From assembly GCA_030522415.1 (NCBI GenBank), contig CM060109.1:1025001-1089000 (forward strand): DNA of 64,000 nucleotides, in the 5' to 3' direction. The notes under the pieces were generated by a model, which was not told the origin of the DNA, did no database searches, and saw nothing but the letters and a program-made list of their open reading frames with translations. Positions 46,357-59,455 of this stretch are shown piece after piece. The stretch comes from Channallabes apus. Its lineage: Eukaryota > Chordata > Actinopteri > Siluriformes > Clariidae. The position numbers and the translations under genes were made by a program. Positions within the stretch are counted from its first letter, which is position 1, and every line of letters begins with the position of its first letter.

Positions 46357-49259
46357 TACTATCTAATTCAAAATTCAATTTAAATTCAAATTTTATTCGT
46401 CACATACACAGTCATACACAGTATAATATGCAGTGAAATGCTTATACGACCGCCAGTGACCTTAAAAAGAAAATAAAAGCTTGTACGTAAAATAAATAAT
46501 CAATAAAAAGGAAATACTAAAGAAATTATTTTAACTAGTAAAATTAAGTGTACAATAAGGGCATAATAAAATATTGCAAATAGAGTATATATGTATATAG
46601 AATTAAAGTGTCATTGGTTGTGCAAATATGCATGAAAGGTGACATGTGCAATTGTCCAGATGTATAAATATTTAGTGCAAGGGTGTATGAATGTGTCCAT
46701 GATTGTCCAGTCAGTGTTGTGAGCTTAAAAGATGTTATTAGTCCTGTGTGGAGGTGTAATTGAGAGACCTTATCGCCTGCGGGAAGAAGCTCCTCCTCAG
46801 CCTCTCTATGTTGGCCTTTAGGGAGCGGAATCGCTTCCCAGACCGCAACAAAGAGAACAGTCCATTACTGGGGTGACTGAGGTCCTTCATGATCTTCCTG
46901 GCCTTAGTCCAGCACCGCTTGCTGTAGATGGAGTGCAGGTCAGGGAGCTCAGTGCGGATGATGCGCTCGGCTGATCGCACCACCCTCTGTAGAGCTCGTC
47001 TGTCCTGCATGGTGCTGTTCCCGAACCAGGTCGTGATGTTTCCCGTCAGGATGCTCTCTATGGTGCAGGAGTAGAAGTTCCTGAGCACCTTGGAGGGCAG
47101 TCTAAAGTCTCTCAAGCGTCTGAGGTGGTAGAGATGCTGCCGGGCTTTTTCACCACAGTGTTGATGTGACAGGACCATGACAGGTCCTGCGTGATGTGAA
47201 CACCGAGGTATCTGAAGCTGTCCACTCTCTCCACTGGGCTCCTGTTGATGACGGGGGTCTGGTAGTTCCTCTCCTGCTTTGTACTAAAGTCCACTATCAG
47301 CTCCTTTGTCTTACTGACGTTCAGGAGGAGATTGTTCCTCTGGCACCAGTTCTCCAGATTTCCAATCTCCTCTAGGTAGTCCGACTCATCATTGTTGGTG
47401 ATCAGTCCGACCACGACGGTGTCGTCAGCAAACTTGATGATGGAGGTGGAGTTGGTAGTGGCCACGCAGTCGTGGGTGTACAAAGAGTACAGCAGGGGGC
47501 TCAGAACACAACCCTGGGGGGCTCCAGTGCTGAGAGTGAGTGTAGCTGAGACATGACCGCCCATCCTTACTGCCTGTGGTCTGCCAGTCAGAAAATTGGA
47601 GATCCACTGACATATAGATGAGCTGAGTCCCAGGTGCTCCAGCTTGGTGGTGAGTGTGGAGGGAATTATGGTATTAAAAGCAGAGCTGTAGTCGATGAAG
47701 AGCATTTTAACATAATTCCCTTTCCTAGTGTCCAGGTGAGTGAGTGATGTGTGGAGGAGATGAGAGATTGCATCGTCTGTGGAGCGGTTCTGACGGTATG
47801 CAAACTGTAGTGGGTCCAGTGTGTCGGGTAGTGAAGAAATGATGAAGTCTCTGATAAGGCGTTCAAAGCACTTCATCACTACTGAGGTGAGGGCGATAGT
47901 CATTGAGGGAAGCAGGATGTGGTTTCTTCGGGACAGGAACAATGATGGACTCTTTGAAGCACGTGGGGATCACCGACTGAGATAGAGAGATGTTGAATAT
48001 CTCAGTGATCACAGGTGCTAGCTGGTCTGCGCAGGCTCTGAGGATACGGCCTGAGATGCCTTCTGGTCCTGCTGCTTTCCTGGTGTTCACTCTCTTGAAG
48101 GCTCTCCTCACGTCGTGCTCGGAGATGATGAGCGCGTTCCCGGTGCTGGCAGTGTCTTCCTGTCTGCAGCCGTTAGCGCCACTAGCATTAGCGCCGTTAG
48201 CATTAGCGCCGTTAGCGTTAGCGCCGTTAGCGTTAGCATCGCTAGCGTCTTTAGCTGCAGCCTCGAAGCGAGCATAGAAGGTGTTGAGCTCGTCTGCCAG
48301 AGTCGCGTCCGCATTCTTCATACCGGATGTTGGTGCTTTATAATCCGTTATTGTTCTCAGTCCCTGCCACAGGCTCCTAGAGTCACTCTGTTGAAGCTGT
48401 GACTCTAGTTTTCTCCCGTAGCGCTGCTTCGCCTCTTTCACCGCCTTCCGGACGTTATATGATGCAGCCTTGTACGGTTCCATGTCCCCCGACGCAAGTC
48501 CCGTGTTGTAGGCAGCTGTGCGAGATCTCAGAGCGTCACGGATGGTTTTATCCACCCACGGCTTCTGGTTGGGAAACGTTCTGATAGTCTTTTTCTCCAC
48601 CGTATCGTCTACCAGCTTCTCAATAAATCCCACAACCGCTTCCGTAAACACGCTGACGTCATCATCGGAGCTGTTTCTGAACATGTCCCAGTCTGCGTCA
48701 TCGAGTGCGTCCTGTAACGCGGCCACCGATTGGTCCGTCCAGCGCGTGACCTCCCTCTGAACCGGAACTTCCTGTTTCAGCCTTTGTTTATATTTTGGCA
48801 TGAGGAAGATGGCGGCGTGGTCGGATTTACCAAACGCTGGACGAGATTGTGCCTTGTAACCGTCTTTGACCGTGGTATAACAATGGTCCAGTGTCCTTTC
48901 GCCCCTGGTGGGGCAGGTGATGTGCTGATAAAAGTTCGGCGCTGCGCGTTTGAGGTTGGCACTATTAAAGTCCCCCGCCACAATGAGCGCAGCGTCCCGG
49001 TGTTGTGTCTGGTGCTGTGTGAGTGCCTCATGCAGCTCGCATAAGGCAGTTTCAGTGTCTGCTTGTGGTGAGATGTAAACGGCACTGATTATGACCGATG
49101 TGAACTCCCGTGGAAGATAAAAAGGACGACACATGATGGACAGTAGTTCCAGGTTTGGTGTGCAGGAGCGTGTAAGAGGAACAACGCTCGCGCTGTTGCA
49201 CCAGCTGTTGTTCACCATTAAGCACACGCTGCCTCCCCTTCACTTCCCCGAGTCCCGCG
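46357..49259 (-). mobile_element. CR1/Rex1-like LINE, 5'-truncated, with 7-bp target duplication
   Basis: Inserted in the RTE LINE with the duplication TCCTGTC at 46350-46356 and 49260-49266. Minus strand: ORF2 from 49259 (the endonuclease lacks its first segment) to the stop at 46738, then a 3' UTR of about 380 bp ending in AAATTTGAATTTAAATTG-type sequence at 46357-46400. The 3' end matches the tails of the SINEs in family A. Only two frameshifts are visible, so it is one of the younger elements here. Confidence 0.85.
46738..49243 (-). pseudogene. LINE ORF2 (endonuclease / reverse transcriptase), two frameshifts
   Basis: The main frame 49227-47863 (454 codons) carries the endonuclease end (AGDFNSANL at about 48970, KSDHAAIF at about 48830) and the RT start (RKAAGPEGISGRIL at about 48080, VPVPKK at about 47940). 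After a shift near 47900 (NDYRP), the frame 47942-47112 carries [11 protein letters not shown] (about 47695), [16 protein letters not shown] (about 47530) and the catalytic [10 protein letters not shown] (about 47425). A second shift in an A-run near 47150 leads to the C-terminal frame 47178-46738. Near 48180-48250 a tandem ANG/ANGAN codon repeat expands the linker between endonuclease and RT. Confidence 0.85.
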
Positions 49260-49266
49260 TCCTGTC

Positions 49267-50430
49267 CATCTCCAGTCCTCTCAGTGTCCCACTTCTTAGC
49301 TAGCCTCTTTCCCTGTATACATTACTGGACTTCCTCATTTCACCACTAAGTCTCATTGTCCACTTTCCCCTTACCTGATGATACACCAAGTAGCCTCCTA
49401 CCTGTCTCCCTGATCACATTGGCTGTAGTTGTCCAGTCAACTGAAAGCACTTCCTGACCACCCATAGCCTGTCTCAACTCCTCCCTGAAGACTACACAAC
49501 ATTCTTCCTTTCTCAGCTTCCACCACTTTGTCCTCTGCTCTGCCTCAATCCTCTTCACCTTCCTCACCACCATGGTCATTTTACACACCACTATTCTGTG
49601 TTGTCTGGCTACACTCTTCCCTACCAACACTTTGCAATCACTGATCTCTTTCAGATTACAAAGTGTTCTTGTGTTGACAAGATGTAGTCCACCTGAGTGC
49701 TTCTGCCTCCACTCTTATATCACCCTATGTTCCTGCCTCTTCTGGAAGAAAGTATTTACTACTGCCATTTCCATCCTCTTTGCAAAGTCCACCACCATCT
49801 GTCCTTCTACATTCCTGTCCTGAAGACCAAACCTGCCCATCGCATTTTCATCACCTCTGATCTCTTCCCCAACATGCCCATTGAAGTCTGCACCAATCAC
49901 CACTCTCTCACCAGAATTTCTCCTTCTCTTCTAACTCACATCCTACCTGTGGGGCATAACCACTAACAACATTGAACATTATCCCTTCAATTTCCAGCTT
50001 CAGACTCATCACCCTATCTGATACTCTCTTCACTTCTTGAACATTCCTTACAAACTCTTCTTTCAGAATAAATCCTACTCCATTTCTTTTCCTATCCACA
50101 CCATTGTAAAACTATTTGAACCCTGCTCCTAAGCTTCTGGCCTTGCTACCTTTCCACCTGGTCTCCTGGACACACAGTATATCCACCTTCCTTCTCTGCA
50201 TCATATCAACCAACTCTCTTCCCTTCCCTGTCATGGTCCCAACATTCAAAGTCCCTACTATCACTCCTAAACTCTTGCTTTTCCTCTTCTCTCTCTGCTT
50301 TTGAATACGCCTTCCTCCTCTCCTTCTTCGACCAACAGGAGCCAAATTTCCACCGGCACCCTGTAGGTCAACAGCACTAGTGGCGATCGATGTTAACCCG
50401 GGTCGCACTTTTCTCATATTATATAGTATA
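49267..50430 (-). pseudogene. RTE-type LINE, endonuclease part (5' half)
   Basis: Minus strand from about 50430. A basic N-terminal region leads to the AP-endonuclease: VGTLNVGTMTGKGREL (about 50250), LCVQETRWKG (about 50175), GVGFILKEE (about 50085), SGYAPQVG (about 49950) and GADFNGHVGEE (about 49895), then a linker with TKWWKLRKEE (about 49525). Stops and frame changes occur at about 50112, 49908, 49715 and 49346. It breaks at 49267, the insertion point of the CR1/Rex1-like LINE, and continues at 46349. Confidence 0.75.
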
Positions 50431-51001
50431 GCCGACTATTGGCACAGAATATAAAAACATGAACTCTCCACAGGTCCATATCAAAGTGAGACTTAAAAGG
50501 TGGAAAAGTAAATGAACATGGAAATGAGCTTGCTCCTACATACTACAACATTTAAAATTTAGGTAAAAATTCATATTAACTTACTATAGATACTGCCAGC
50601 TTAAAATGGCGTGCCCCTCTCTTCAGAAGTGAAGAATCCAGAAAGTTCATCATGCTGTGTCTCAATTCCAAGAACGCAAAGGACAGCCTTGACTTGGAAG
50701 TGCACACTTGAGGGTTTGAGGACAACGTTAGGTTTAAATGACATAAGAAGTGTGTCCGAGCTAAGTTTTAAGCTAAGAGAATAAGAGTTCATTCTTGTTG
50801 TGTTTGCCGCACCCTGATACACTTACCGGTTCTGGCCTATTCAACCAGGAGAGAAAAACACACGCACACGCAGGCAAGATCTCTGTTTATTCTCAGCAAA
50901 GAGAGCACATTTGAATGGTGCTACATCCCGAACATCGAAAGAACCAGTCATTAACATGTCAGTCATAGAGGGCCCCGGAGACAGACAGGAGAGAGGAGAT
51001 A
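50431..51001. other. Intergenic DNA, no gene recognised
   Basis: No coding signal. The phrase 'ctgtgtctcaattccaag' near 50657 resembles termini of common fish hAT-type repeats, but no full element was delimited. Confidence 0.4.
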
Positions 51002-51350
51002 CAGTGGTTACAAAATCGGAGCGTCGTATTTAGCGTCGCCACCGCATTACGGCATGTGCATTTGCTGTGCATTTGCTGGCTTTTACCACTGAGTGGCGCT
51101 ATATAACTACAGACTGACGCCTCATGCCTTACTTCATTCTCTGCCTCACTAATGAGACACGTCCCATTAAATAATACACGTAGTAGCCGATAACATCAAG
51201 TGAAACACTGTAGTTGACCGAATTCATAATCACAGTACTATAATTACAGTACAAATGTAGAATTCAAATTAAATCAAATCTTATTAAGATCAAATTTAAG
51301 CACAATGAATATTAACACAGTGAGCCTTTAGATTTTATCACGTGTAATTA
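51002..51350 (+). repeat. Family-C related fragment
   Basis: Begins TA|CAGTGG and, from 51055, matches 23570-23800 of the family-C element ('tgctggcttttaccactgag', 'gacgcctca' and later AT-rich blocks). Diverged and truncated. Confidence 0.5.
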
Positions 51351-51520
51351 GAAAAGAAGTGTGTAGGGTTTTATTTAAATATAAATTTATAAACCAATAA
51401 GATCAAATAACACCAAGTTATTATTATAACAGGCTTACTTCGTCACTTATCAAAGAAGTACGCTTGCTTTCAAAGAAGTCGAGTGGCTTATTAACGTCTC
51501 TGGTGTGCATTGTCTCTAAG

Positions 51521-51593
51521 TGGCCGCTTGGTGTAGCAGTTAGAACGCTCGGCCAGAGATCTGCAAAGCCCCGGTTCGAATCCCGAGTGATGA
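51521..51593 (+). tRNA. tRNA-like sequence (pseudogene or SINE head)
   Basis: Contains an A-box-like TGGTGTAGCAGTTAGAACG and a B-box GGTTCGAATCC spaced as in a tRNA. The T-stem has about two mismatches and the acceptor ends do not pair well, so a functional tRNA is unlikely and no anticodon can be assigned. No SINE body was recognised downstream. Confidence 0.35.
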
Positions 51594-52194
51594 TGTTTTA
51601 AAATTGTTTTATTTTAAAACTAAATAAAATGTTTTAAGTGCGCTTAAGATAGAGTCTTATAAAGGCTATGTAGACTTATATAGTTTTATTACTTTTGCAC
51701 ATTAATCTGAGTCCTCATCTGTTAGATCTGTTTAGTTTTTTTTTCCAGCCGGCAGAAATGCGCGGCTCCATCTCTTTCCCGCCTATTCAGGGAGCCTACG
51801 GAGTGAGCGATTAACCATAGTCGAATCGATTGGTGTGCGTCCAACTCACGTTACTCGTGAGCCGGCCTATTAATGCCGGGTGGTGATAATTAACGATAAT
51901 ATGATCTCGGGCTTGCTCACGATGCTCAACATCTATAAAAATAGCAAAGTATTGTGTATAGAGTGATAAAAAAAAAACTATCTAACGCATGTTAGAAAAC
52001 ATAATTTCCTGCATTTTTTTTCTGCTTCAGGAGTCAGTCTGTTCTGAGACAGTGACAGGGATTAAAGTTCTCCGTCGTTACGACGGATTTCCGTTAATTG
52101 TAGCGAGTCATCGACGGATTTCCATCAATCACACTGTTCCGCCTGTCCTCAATGTTTAAAATTCACTTTTCATAATTTTAATGCTGTGTATATA

Positions 52195-52925
52195 CAGATG
52201 TCGCCATTAAAAACCTGCGTTTCGAGAAAAGGGATCCCGTGACTTGCCGCGGCTTTGCGCGGCTGCGTGCGGGAAGCTGTGAACATGCCCTTCATTACCT
52301 GTAGGGGGCAGTCGTGTTTCAGTCTGAAGTATTGTGTGTCTACTGAAGCCGAAAATGTGTGCAAATTAAACTGCGCCTGCGTGTTTGGAGTCGCTGTGTA
52401 TCAGTCGGTTGGGAATCATCACGGAGGTTACAACACGGTGTGGCTGCAGCTGGAGTTTGTCGTGTTCGAGGTAAGTTTAGCTTTCTTTTTTGGATGTGAT
52501 TCTCGCTTTCATGACTCCCAATTAATGTTCATCTTAATCTCAGGACGTACAATTAGCAATTTCAGTTTTTAATAGTGTGGAGATTCACAAAACACCGTTT
52601 TCGTGTAAAAACCTGAACCTACGGAGCCCCCATGGGTCCTGTGGTAAATAAATAAATAAATAAAATAATAACGAACCGAGCGCGCGGATTAATACACCGA
52701 GATGTGTGTTTCTTACCCCCATCCCGAGTGAAAACGGCGTGTTCAGACAAAGCCTCGCCAGTTAGATGCCATTTCTGAACAAACTGAGTCGTGTGTGTTA
52801 AAGCATTAAATGGTAAAAGAGCACTAGCAATAAACGTTTTTTTTTCTGAAGCCGAACTTTATTAATGAGTTACGAGTAAAGAACCTGTACATATGTTCAT
52901 ACAGTATTGACAGCAGCTCTAATTT
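52195..52925 (+). repeat. Family-B end with exon-like segment (plus copy)
   Basis: Starts TA|CAGATGTCGCC and is the inverse of 1345-2098. The frame from 52285 (MPFITCRGQSC, then SLKYCVSTEAENV) runs in phase to VVFE at 52471, followed by GTAAGT. This exon-like unit recurs at 53147-53314 with its own acceptor. Cysteine-rich; not recognised. Confidence 0.6.
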
Positions 52926-53146
52926 ACTGCGGTAAAGCCAGCCGCGGTTCAGAAAAACACGGTCAAGCCAGCCGCGATTGATTTTAGTGCGCGCGCATAT
53001 TACAGCGATTACGGTAGTTTCATGAACAACACAGAGAGAATGCCCCATATCTGAAAAATGCTGCAGTAAAATAGTTTCATATGTGGTGTGTATATAGTAT
53101 GGGACGTCCTGAATAAGAACTGATCATTGTTTTTTTTCTGTTTCAG

Positions 53147-53314
53147 TCTGAAGTATTGTGTGTCTACTGAAGCCGAAAATGTGTGCACATTAAACTGCGC
53201 ATGCGTGTTTGGAGTCGCTGTGTGTGCCCGCGCTGTGTACAATATCAGTCGGTTGGGAATCATCATGGAGGTTACAACACGGCGTGGCTGCAGCTGGAGT
53301 TTGTCGTGTTCGAG
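53147..53314 (+). pseudogene. Internal exon-like unit of family B, duplicated
   Basis: Preceded by a strong acceptor (ttttttttctgtttcag) and followed by GTAAGT; 168 nt long. Frame SLKYCVSTEAENVC then LNCACVFGVAV, as in 52316-52471 and (inverted) about 1813-1970. A 14-nt insertion (about 53222-53243, relative to the 52.4-kb copy) shifts the frame after AVC, so this copy no longer encodes the same C-terminal part. It is bracketed by a direct repeat of about 95 bp (53042-53136 and 53372-53466). Not recognised as a known domain. Confidence 0.4.
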
Positions 53315-53469
53315 GTAAGTTTAGCTTTTACACTTATTAGAAATGGGGTCTTTATACCCCTTTGAAATGTAATAATGCCCCATATCTGAAAAATGCTGCA
53401 GTAAAATAGTTTCATATGTGGTGTGTATATAGTATGGGACGTCCTGAATAAGAACTGATCATTGTTTTT

Positions 53470-54436
53470 TTCTACTTTTTTTTATCATATAATGTGTGTA
53501 CATTATATGGGATAAAAACTGACCATGGCGTTTTATACTTACTAGAATTAATTTTTTCATAGGTCTCTGAAGTGAAATAAAGGCATTTTATTTAACTTTT
53601 TTTCCCCATTGTGAACATTTGTTTATTTGACCTCTCTTCCAAAGCAGACGTTAATCCTCATTATAGAAAACATTCATTGAAGAATAACTGCTACTTTTGA
53701 ACAGTAAAACAAAATAAAAATCAATTCTGGTATTTAGAAAGACTAAATACATTATTTTGTCTGTTTTCTACGAATTCTGCTGTAACTTATCTGCATAAAA
53801 CAATTATTTGAATGGTGAATATTTAAGAAAAATATTGTAACAGACAACCGTCAAAGTCACCAATAAATAACACGGATATTAAAGCAGAAATGCAAATATC
53901 TGTTTCTAACGGTGTCAGAAACTTTGTGTTAGTAGCACTGCTTGACATGCTTGATGCCTTCCTCTTTTGTAATTTGCTTTGGATAAAGGCCTAAATGTAG
54001 TTGTACGAATAAAAGATTATGTAATGATACAATGTAAATATTTTCACAGAAACAAAGCGTAAAGATGAGACGTGAATCTGAAGAGGATCTCTTTGATGAT
54101 TGCCTGGTAAAGCATTGTTTTCTTATTAATTATACAATTTATTAATACCTTGAATATAGTGTTTGTTGTATTGGACAGAAGCATATAAATGCAAATGAAT
54201 ATATAAATATGAGTAATTATTGAACGAATTTTCATGTTTGGACTAACCCTTTTAAATACAAACTCAGCATTCATCATAGGATTTCCTGACACTCTAAAGC
54301 CATCTCATGCCATGTTTTACTGATGCAAGATAAAGCAATTTAACCCAAGTTTAACAATATGAAGTATATGAAGTGATGGTCATTTTTTTATTATCATTTA
54401 TTTTTATTATTATTTTTTTCTCAATGAAGTCAGCAA
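53470..54436. other. Intergenic DNA with one possible small exon
   Basis: AT-rich. At 54050-54109 a segment flanked by 'tattttcacag' and GTAAAG reads KQSVKMRRESEEDLFDDCL, a plausible short acidic exon, perhaps of the same unit as the exon at 53147. No other gene signal. Confidence 0.35.
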
Positions 54437-54870
54437 ATTATATACTCTGAAACATTCATTTGAACATTTAAAATGTTAATACAAAAATACAAAAACATGA
54501 ATACTAATGTTATCATGGTGTAAATTATTAACATTAGGTTAGGTCCTGCCCTTAATTAATTCATATTATAATTACTTTTACATAGTATAGTTACTGGACT
54601 GACATTACCAAAACTAGCTATTTGATTTAGCCTTTCTAAAATCAACCCATATATCATTTATAATCAGAAAACATAAAACATATTATGATCTGTTCAACAG
54701 CCCATCTGTTTTAATTTAGTTTGTATTTTTTATTATTCATAAGACAACCTTTCAGTTTTGTAAATATTTTAGTTATAGTGTGTTAAGTCTTAATTTAGGT
54801 TAAACGTTTTTGAGAATTTGACCATCCAGCTTAGATAAATGTTATGTCATTGATAAAATCTGGATTAAGG

Positions 54871-56570
<1,700 letters not shown>

Positions 56571-57237
56571 TTTTTAGTTTCCCCCTGAGGGATTGCCACC
56601 TTATTGTGGTCTGGGGGTTTGCGTGCCTCAACACAATTCAGCAAATACAATACTGTTACTATACAGTAAGGCCAGGTAAAAACAGTGCTCGAACATGATG
56701 CCCCCCTCCCCCCATCCCGTGTTGTCTGGTCTAGAACGGCGCTGCCTCTGACCGTCTTTTGTCTTGTAAATGAGTATTCTCACTCACCTTCCAATCCCCC
56801 CAGCGCACACACTCTGTTTGTACTGTAAACTGTACTGTAACTGTGTTTGCTAGGGCACTTGGTTATACACAGTACTTTAATTTATGGAACACTTACTTAA
56901 CTTACTGGTTTGGTTTAAATATCGCTTATTACCTTATTCAGCAAAATAAATTCATTATTAACGTATTGAAGTATTTTAGTTAAGGACAAAAACTGTGCTT
57001 GTGTTTAGAACTGCTGAACAGCCGAAAACACACACACACCCATCCCCCCGCCAAAAACACACACACACACACACAGAGCAATTAACACCATGTCATAGTG
57101 GTGTGGAAGGTGAGTGGAAGGTGAGAAACCTCAATGGAGAATACCAAGTTTGTCGTTGCTCTTTTGGAGTTCTTAAAACCCAAAACATTTATTTATACTG
57201 AGAAAAAATTATTATGGGTCACAATCACAAACACAAG

Positions 57238-57720
57238 CATAAACAGTGAAACATTCCACAGGTTTATAATACACCGCGGCCAAGTGAACCACGTTCCCGT
57301 CGAACGAAACGAGGCATAATCGTGGTGTTTGCTTCGGTTATGACACACCATAGTTTATTACCTGCTGTGGTAGATCTGAATATTTATTCAAACACAATAA
57401 TAAAGCTTTATATCCTCAGGAGGGCTCAGTACATTGTTTTAGCGATAGTTTCACGGAAGCGAGTTCAGAACTAATCTAACCAAACCAAAAAAAAAAAACA
57501 TCCGAAGCTTCAAATAGAATGAACGAACTAATGAAATTGATATATATGTAATTGATATACTGTATATACAGACGTGTGTGTGTCATTTTAATTCAAATGA
57601 ACATTTTAATGCTTTCTGATACACTTATCAACTTATCCACATAAACTTATCAACACATACTCTCCGTGCACGCACATACAATCTCTAAAAAAGTAAAATT
57701 AATAACATACATATACAAAT
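57238..57720 (-). repeat. Family-D dispersed repeat (inverted copy)
   Basis: The reverse complement of about 41440-42070, sharing 'gtgaacattccacagg'-type start, 'ggccaagtgaaccacgttcc' and the (T/A)-rich end. Non-coding. Confidence 0.6.
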
Positions 57721-57956
57721 AAACAAAAATATAAACGTCTATGTATATTGAAGTTTACGGTGAACGCAGAGTCGGCTAAGCACATGTGATGACGCGCGCG
57801 CCCTCACCTCTTGTTACGACTGCCTATTTGGCCAAAAAATAATTGAACGATATGCCTGGTCCTGGAAAGAGACAATAAATATATATATTTTTTTATACAT
57901 TTATTGCATTGTTTGTTGTTTACAGTCAAGCCATCAACATACAATAAAATGTAAAC

Positions 57957-58148
57957 ATGAGATCTAAACTAAAAACTGTGCTCCCTGTGCTGGTGCTGGC
58001 AATATCATCTCTTTGTTCTGCTGTCTCCGGCTCCCTCCCTGGTCCTGAACCGTACCATACATACCAGATCAAGAACTTGAAGATGAAGATTATATCTCTG
58101 GTCTTCTCTCTGACGGGTTCCTCCCTAGTTTCTGATGATCTCAATTAG
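57957..58148 (+). CDS. Small signal-peptide-like frame in inverted-repeat arm, hypothetical
   Basis: 63 codons starting MRSKLKTVLPVLVLAISSL, then GSLPGPEP. The first 29 residues are the same in the frame at 60388-60206 of the other arm; the rest differs because the repeat ends there. The opposite strand of the same DNA is also open (PGREPETAEQRDDIAST), so neither strand is proven coding. Not recognised. Confidence 0.2.
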   Translation: MRSKLKTVLPVLVLAISSLCSAVSGSLPGPEPYHTYQIKNLKMKIISLVFSLTGSSLVSDDLN

Positions 58149-59234
58149 TTTGTAGTGTTGCTTGTCCAAGGAAACCAGTAATCTTGCTTGAAGTGGAGCA
58201 GATATAATTCTCAGAAACTCATTACTGATCTTTAAAAAAAAAAAAAAAAGGTAAAAACAAAAATTGGACTGGCTCAAGTTCTTATGTTAGCAAATCTTAA
58301 TTACAGTGTGTATAAAGTATAGAAAGCAGTACACTACAAACAGCACTCACTCCAAATTAGCTTGTTCTATGTTTATGTCACTTTCCTATTAATTTTTACA
58401 TCGTTAACCAACGGTACTTAAATATAATTATTTTCTTCGGCGCCGCTGACTTACTGTATAAACTCCGGTGTTTTTGAAAATCACCACGTTAGTTAGCTAA
58501 TGCTAATGCAGGTAATATAGGTGGTTTTAGCTACAGTAGCAAGCACGGACACAAAACTCAATCTACAAAGTAGTTGTTCCTGACATAAATCATGAATTTG
58601 CTCATAGAAGAGATACATTTAACATAGAAATGACATGAGTTAGCTTTCTTACCTGGTTTAAAGGAGTTTTCTTTGAGAATCTCCACCCGCATGTGATTCA
58701 GTCCGTGAAAATGCTGCGTCATGAGGTCATGAGACACGGTTTGAAGCAGAAATGTCCTTTCTGAATGGATTAGATTTAAGTTTAATCAGGGGCTTTAACT
58801 AACAGTAACTGAAATACAGGTTCTGATATCCTTCCTTACTTGTTTCAACGTCATGCTCCGGTTTGAGGCGGAAATAAAATTATACCGGCAAAACTATGGT
58901 CTAAAGACTGCGCATGCGCAAATCACACTCAACCTAATAAGAGTACCTTGATCAAAATGAAATATTTCACTTTGGTTTCCTGCTGTAAACAGCATTATAC
59001 TAAAAAAAAAAAAAAAAAAAAGATTCACCCATAAGCATAAATTAGACACTTCAGTTAAAAAGAGCAAATTATTTTTTTTACTAATGGAATGAGAAAAAAA
59101 AACACATTAAACTAGGTTTACTTTTTTCAGTGGATCCCTCAATAATTTCTGTCTCCTTTGCCTGTGTTTGATAATGTGAAGCACATATACACTCATTCAT
59201 CATGAAAGATCTATTATAAAACAAAATAAAATTC

Positions 59235-59455
59235 ATGTTCGCTTCAGCACTGTTCATCCGCGTCCTTACATTCATTGTTGTACTTGGTCCGGCTTTTAGA
59301 TAAAGTCCTTCCATGCGCCATCTGGTGGATATTCAGTGAAGCGCAACACATTTATTTAAAATTCCCGAATGTTGCCTCCGGCAAGACGCGGCACGCCGCG
59401 CGCTAAATTGCGGCATCCCGCGGGAAAACACGCAGGGTTTTAAGGGCGACATCTG
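59235..59455 (-). repeat. Family-B end (second subtype)
   Basis: Ends GGCGACATCTG|TA; matches 15290-15515. It contains GCGCCATCTGGTGG at 59315-59328, the inverse of a CTCF-type core. Non-coding. Confidence 0.6.

Noticed and set aside
48115..48402. Plus-strand frames rich in A, S and V
   Set aside because: Antisense shadows of the LINE ORF2 codon repeat on the minus strand.
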